A stretch of DNA of 36,036 bases from positions 1-36,036 of the forward strand of contig JAILPG010000341.1 in the NCBI GenBank assembly GCA_024699595.1, given 5' to 3'. Source of the stretch: Lachnospiraceae bacterium (GTDB taxonomy: Bacteria > Bacillota_A > Clostridia > Lachnospirales > Lachnospiraceae). A program made the position numbers and the translations under genes. Shown here piece after piece: positions 32,626 to 36,036 of this stretch. The notes under the pieces are model-generated. The model made no database searches and was not told where the DNA came from. It was given only the letters and a program-made list of their open reading frames with translations. Every line of letters starts with the position of its first letter. Position 1 is the stretch's first letter.

Positions 32626-34773
32626 CTATACTATCTTATCCTTGGGAAGCCACTTCTTTAATATCTTCTGAAGTTCGCTCTCCTTAAACGGCTTTGCGAT
32701 AAAATCATCCATTCCCGATGAAAGCAGTACCTCCCTTGCCTCCTCCACGGCATTGGCGGTAAATGCAATTATCGGAACATCCTTATATTCGGGATTATCA
32801 TCCCTTATCACTTTTGCGGCCTCTATTCCGTCCATTTCAGGCATCATGTAATCCATGAGGACAAGATCGAATACCTTTTCGGAAGCGGCTTTTATCGCAT
32901 CTTTTCCGCTCTTTACGCACAAAGGCTTGATATCATAGAGTCCGAGCAGGCTTTTTGCAATATACAGATTGACCGAATTATCGTCAACGACCAGTACCTC
33001 GGCATCCGGCGCATGAAATCCGATAGTCTTTTCGGAAGCAAGCGCAGCCTCAGCCTCCTCTTTGCTCCCTATGCCCTGGGGAATACTGATCTTAAATGTG
33101 CTGCCTTCTCCGTAAGTACTCTCTACATCTATGGTACCGCTCATCAGATTTATGAGTCTCTGGGTGATCGCAAGTCCGAGGCCGGTACCCTCTACCGCTC
33201 TTGAGCGTGTGGTATCAACCTGCGCAAAAGAGTCAAATATCTTTTCCAGATTCTCTTTTTCAATGCCTATCCCTGTATCCGAGACGCTTATAAGAAGCTT
33301 CAGCTGTTTATCATCAACCCTTGCCTGCGATACATCAATGTTGATCTCACCTTCCTTCGTAAACTTCACTGCATTGGAGATAACATTGTTGAGGATCTGC
33401 CTGATACGCGCGGTATCTCCGTAAAGGATCTGCGGTATGTCCTCTGCGATATTCAGGTTCATGATGACCGGCTTGTCCCTGAGTCCCATCTTTGTAGACA
33501 TGACCGTATCGTTCATTAACTGGCGGAGGTCGTAGTTTTCCGGGATTATATCCACAATGCCCGATTCAAGCCTTGAGAAATCCAGTATGTCATTTATGAT
33601 AACGAGAAGATCCTGGGCAGCGGAATGAATATGATCGGAGTATTCTTTTGCCTTTCCGGATATATCCTCCCTCGAAAGCATCTCGGACAGACCCACGACC
33701 GCATTCATGGGTGTCCTTATCTCGTGACTCATATTAGCTAAAAAATCGCTCTTATACTGGGCTGCCTGCCTGACCTTGCCTTCATGGATCTGCAGTTCCC
33801 TGATCATGTCGGCTGTATTGTCCGCAAGGGTAAATATCTCATCATTTCCGTACGGGTAATTCCTGATCGCTTCCACGGTATCGTAGGCCCTTTTGGAAGA
33901 GAATTCATTGATCTGGTCGGTAAGATGCCTCAGCCTGCTTACATAGGACCTGTTCACATATAAAAGAAGCAGCAGGGTAACCAGGCTCAGTACCAGTGCA
34001 AGTCTTATGGCAAGCTTTATCGTGCCGCTTAAGATCATGTCTTTTATATCACCTACCCTGTATTCAGTAGCTATAAGACCGATCCTCTCTCCGTCTATGA
34101 CAAGAGGAGTGTAATAGCAGTAGGTGTTTCCGTATTCATTATTCCACTCATAGACTTCATCTACTCTTTCGCCCGTTGTCCAGACCTTCCATAAAAGCTT
34201 ATGCTCCTGAGGATCTTCGTGAAAGGTATCACCCATGAACAGATAGCCCGGATGCTCCGGATCCTCGGTACGCTCACCGTCTATCATATATATGGTGTCA
34301 TGGGTATTCTCATACGGCAGCAGGAAATAGGTATAGGGAAGATTGAAGGCTTCCCTCGATTTTTCAAAGGTCAGAAGCCAGTATTCATGCCGGTATGTGT
34401 AATAGAGCCTCACAAGATCTTTAGTCATCTCATCCGGCATTATATCGACCATAAAGGTCTTGTCGGGATATTCGGATCTGAATGCGGTAAAGAACTCATC
34501 CATTGCACCTGCATAGCTGTCAAAATCACGGGGGATCCTTATTTCGGCATAATGAGATTCATAGTACTCCTTGTATGCACGGAAATCCTTGGAATCTTCA
34601 AGTATCAGTTCACAGAGATAGTTGCCGACATTCTTTATGTTCTCCATGCACATTTTCCGGTACTGATCCACCTGCGTATAATATGTAAGGGTGGATGCCA
34701 CAAGTATCGTTATGATCACGGATATCGAAGTTACCAGTATTATTTTGTTTATAAGCTTTGTCTGTTTCTTCAT
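32626..34773 (-). CDS. Membrane hybrid histidine kinase (HisKA-HATPase-REC)
   Basis: 715 aa from ATG 34773 (MKKQTKLINKII), chosen because the first membrane helix follows directly; the frame is open to ATG 34848, but that start would be nearly leaderless. Two membrane segments (about 10-30 and 255-280) flank an extracytoplasmic sensor region. The H box ANMSHEIRTPMNAV has His350. N box, G1 SDTGIGI and G2 GTGLGLAI are present. The C-terminal receiver has Asp641 in LMDYMMPEMDG and the switch Lys in AKPFKESEL. There is no output domain, so a phosphotransfer partner elsewhere is likely. The ligand is unknown. Confidence 0.93.
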   Translation of the reverse strand: MKKQTKLINKIILVTSISVIITILVASTLTYYTQVDQYRKMCMENIKNVGNYLCELILEDSKDFRAYKEYYESHYAEIRIPRDFDSYAGAMDEFFTAFRSEYPDKTFMVDIMPDEMTKDLVRLYYTYRHEYWLLTFEKSREAFNLPYTYFLLPYENTHDTIYMIDGERTEDPEHPGYLFMGDTFHEDPQEHKLLWKVWTTGERVDEVYEWNNEYGNTYCYYTPLVIDGERIGLIATEYRVGDIKDMILSGTIKLAIRLALVLSLVTLLLLLYVNRSYVSRLRHLTDQINEFSSKRAYDTVEAIRNYPYGNDEIFTLADNTADMIRELQIHEGKVRQAAQYKSDFLANMSHEIRTPMNAVVGLSEMLSREDISGKAKEYSDHIHSAAQDLLVIINDILDFSRLESGIVDIIPENYDLRQLMNDTVMSTKMGLRDKPVIMNLNIAEDIPQILYGDTARIRQILNNVISNAVKFTKEGEINIDVSQARVDDKQLKLLISVSDTGIGIEKENLEKIFDSFAQVDTTRSRAVEGTGLGLAITQRLINLMSGTIDVESTYGEGSTFKISIPQGIGSKEEAEAALASEKTIGFHAPDAEVLVVDDNSVNLYIAKSLLGLYDIKPLCVKSGKDAIKAASEKVFDLVLMDYMMPEMDGIEAAKVIRDDNPEYKDVPIIAFTANAVEEAREVLLSSGMDDFIAKPFKESELQKILKKWLPKDKIV

Positions 34774-34796
34774 ATGCTGGGCCTGTAAATTTTTTA

Positions 34797-34822
34797 AGGA
34801 AACGCCGGTATAAGCGTTTCCT
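34797..34822. promoter_or_regulatory. 9-bp dyad before the hybrid kinase gene
   Basis: AGGAAACGC (34797-34805) and GCGTTTCCT (34814-34822) are perfect inverted repeats with an 8-nt spacer. On the minus strand it is followed by TTAAAAAA, not a T tract, so a terminator is unlikely. It would lie in the 5' leader if translation starts at 34773. Confidence 0.4.
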
Positions 34823-34862
34823 GTCAGTCCGGTTTGGACAATACGCATCTTTTGACACCGCT

Positions 34863-34871
34863 ATCATATCA
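34863..34871 (-). promoter_or_regulatory. Candidate extended -10 promoter of the hybrid kinase
   Basis: On the minus strand TGATATGAT gives an extended -10 box (TGn plus TATGAT at 34868-34863). Transcription would begin near 34856, about 80 nt before ATG 34773. No good -35 is seen. Confidence 0.35.
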
Positions 34872-34957
34872 TAAATAAGCCCGAAACGCTATTTTAATCT
34901 CATGGGATTTCGTTCTGCAACCGCACGGATCAAAGCCTTCTTTTGAAGCTGCTTTCG

Positions 34958-35012
34958 TGTTATACTCTAAACAGTTTATTACGGTAAGCAGGAAAATGAT
35001 CCCGTTTACCGT
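34958..35012 (+). promoter_or_regulatory. Extended -10 promoter and dyad before the last gene
   Basis: TGTTATACT (34958-34966) is an extended -10 element. Just downstream, ACGGTAA (34981-34987) and TTACCGT (35006-35012) are inverted repeats with an 18-nt spacer, in a position where a bound protein could block transcription. Confidence 0.45.
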
Positions 35013-35037
35013 TTATATAAGGAGGATGGAAAACACT

Positions 35038-36036
35038 ATGATCAGAAAGCTTACATTCTCACTGCTCTGCTTTATGCTTACGCTTTCTCTATTTGGCGTA
35101 TCCTTTGTATCGGGAAGCACCCTTAACGATACGCCTAAGACCGTGAAAGCTTCTGCAGGGGCAAATAAGAATAACAAACAGAAGACCGAAAAGAAAGATA
35201 CAAAGACTAAAAAGGAGCTGTCTCTTGCAGAAAGGATCTGCGGAAAATACAGTCATTACGATAAAGAATCCGAGGATTTTGAGACTCTCTCCTTTGCCTG
35301 CTTCGGTGATAATCTCTACGCATATGCAGGCAGAGCTTTCGATGAAGTAGAAGACAGCCTTACGAATTATTCCATCTGGGCAATCGAGTACATTCCTGAG
35401 GATGCAGAAGATCTAAAGAGCACCGATGCGGACAGCGTAAAAGTAAAGGCTCTGAGTTTTTCCAATATGTCTCTGCTTGGCAGATATCAGGGAGATGCCG
35501 TGGAGGGTACCATAAGGCTTACCAAAGACGGTCTGGTCCTTGAGGACTTCGGTTCCACAGGAAAAACAGAATACAAAAAGGACGACAGAGTGGAAGATGC
35601 CTTTGCATGTCTTGATAAGGAACCCTCAGCCGGATATGAAAAGCTGCAGGGATACTGGTGTATGAAGGCTGATTATGATCCGGTATATCTCTTCTTTTAC
35701 GGAAGCAACATGTACATCTATCGTAAGCTTCCCGGCCTTGAGGTTACCTTCTATGGTGGAGAATACTCTGTATCGGGAAATGAACTCTCCGTTTATCTTG
35801 GCAGTATAGAAAGTGCAAGTGAACCCTTTGAAGGGAAAACGGAATTTACGATAAAAAAGGACATTCTTACGTTCTTAGATGATTGTCTGGATGGTATCGA
35901 TATGTATTTTGAAGGTTATGAATTTGAACGTATCGATAAGGAAGACATTCCCGTCTATACTGCAGAGGATGTTCTCATGCCCTATCTGGATCCGGATGCA
36001 GGCCCCGAAGATCTCTTTGTGGCAGATGCCGACACA
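35038..36036 (+). CDS. Secreted protein of unknown function (runs off right edge)
   Basis: 333 codons visible without a stop, continuing past base 36036. ATG 35038 follows AAGGAGG at a good distance; ATG 35026, in frame, is too close to that site. The first 30 residues are a signal peptide (LTFSLLCFMLTLSLFGVSFV). After it comes a Lys/Asn/Thr-rich linker (about 40-60) and then an acidic region with repeated short beta-rich stretches (GRYQGDAVEGTIRLTKDGLVL). No catalytic or binding motif is recognised. It is divergent from the hybrid histidine kinase gene, so a link with that sensor is possible but unproven. Confidence 0.8.
   Translation, partial: MIRKLTFSLLCFMLTLSLFGVSFVSGSTLNDTPKTVKASAGANKNNKQKTEKKDTKTKKELSLAERICGKYSHYDKESEDFETLSFACFGDNLYAYAGRAFDEVEDSLTNYSIWAIEYIPEDAEDLKSTDADSVKVKALSFSNMSLLGRYQGDAVEGTIRLTKDGLVLEDFGSTGKTEYKKDDRVEDAFACLDKEPSAGYEKLQGYWCMKADYDPVYLFFYGSNMYIYRKLPGLEVTFYGGEYSVSGNELSVYLGSIESASEPFEGKTEFTIKKDILTFLDDCLDGIDMYFEGYEFERIDKEDIPVYTAEDVLMPYLDPDAGPEDLFVADADT

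Noticed and set aside
34797..34822. Intrinsic terminator
   Set aside because: The stem is perfect, but neither strand has a T tract after it; the nearby T run precedes the stem on the plus strand.
1..36036. CRISPR array, insertion sequence or rRNA genes
   Set aside because: No regularly spaced repeats, transposase-like protein or rRNA segment was seen on either strand.

Overview
The window looks like chromosomal DNA of an anaerobic, moderately low-GC Clostridia member, most likely Lachnospiraceae (Butyrivibrio/Roseburia-like). This rests on family resemblance of the proteins, the Bacillus-type large SRP RNA, the anaerobic ribonucleotide reductase activase, the Lsa-like ABC-F gene and the YaaR-HolB-RicT gene order. 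It is an inference; no rRNA is present. I see no IS element, CRISPR array, phage gene or plasmid gene.

Layout. (1) 1-3151, minus strand: MATE exporter, mnmA, a standalone acyl/aminoacyl carrier protein, and a gene cut by the left edge. (2) 3152-5107, plus: a promoter, a 230-nt leader with a short leader ORF and an intrinsic attenuator, then an ABC-F ribosome-protection gene. (3) 5108-5668: a hairpin-rich palindromic element, a shared terminator and tRNA-Ser(CGA) on the minus strand. (4) 5669-6220: two tandem double-glycine-leader peptides that are clear paralogues. (5) 6293-14548, plus: SRP RNA, then a Dlt-like run of MBOAT acyltransferase, SGNH protein, AMP-forming adenylase and fold-type III PLP decarboxylase, followed by two lipoproteins and an HD-domain protein. 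(6) 14603-15917: tadA (minus) and an NrdG-type radical SAM activase (plus). (7) 15922-18300, minus: a MsmK/UgpC sugar-ABC ATPase and a CdaR/PucR-type regulator. (8) 18534-22443, minus: an operon of DUF1002, GNAT, YesL-like and GGDEF proteins. (9) 22501-32543, minus: GT2, GT-C, DUF308, guanylate-kinase-like, yaaR, holB, ricT, trmN6, rsmI and metG, resembling the B. subtilis tmk-metS region. (10) 32626-34773, minus: hybrid histidine kinase. (11) 35038-end, plus: a secreted protein cut by the right edge.

How the genes fit together. The most system-like part is region 5. An adenylase would load an amino acid onto a carrier, a decarboxylase could act on the free or carrier-bound amino acid, and the MBOAT/SGNH pair would move the product to an extracytoplasmic acceptor. 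No carrier gene lies in that run. The carrier at 387-608 is a candidate partner encoded apart. The other points worth a second look are the ABC-F attenuator, the tandem peptides and the cloverleaf-like element beside the tRNA gene.
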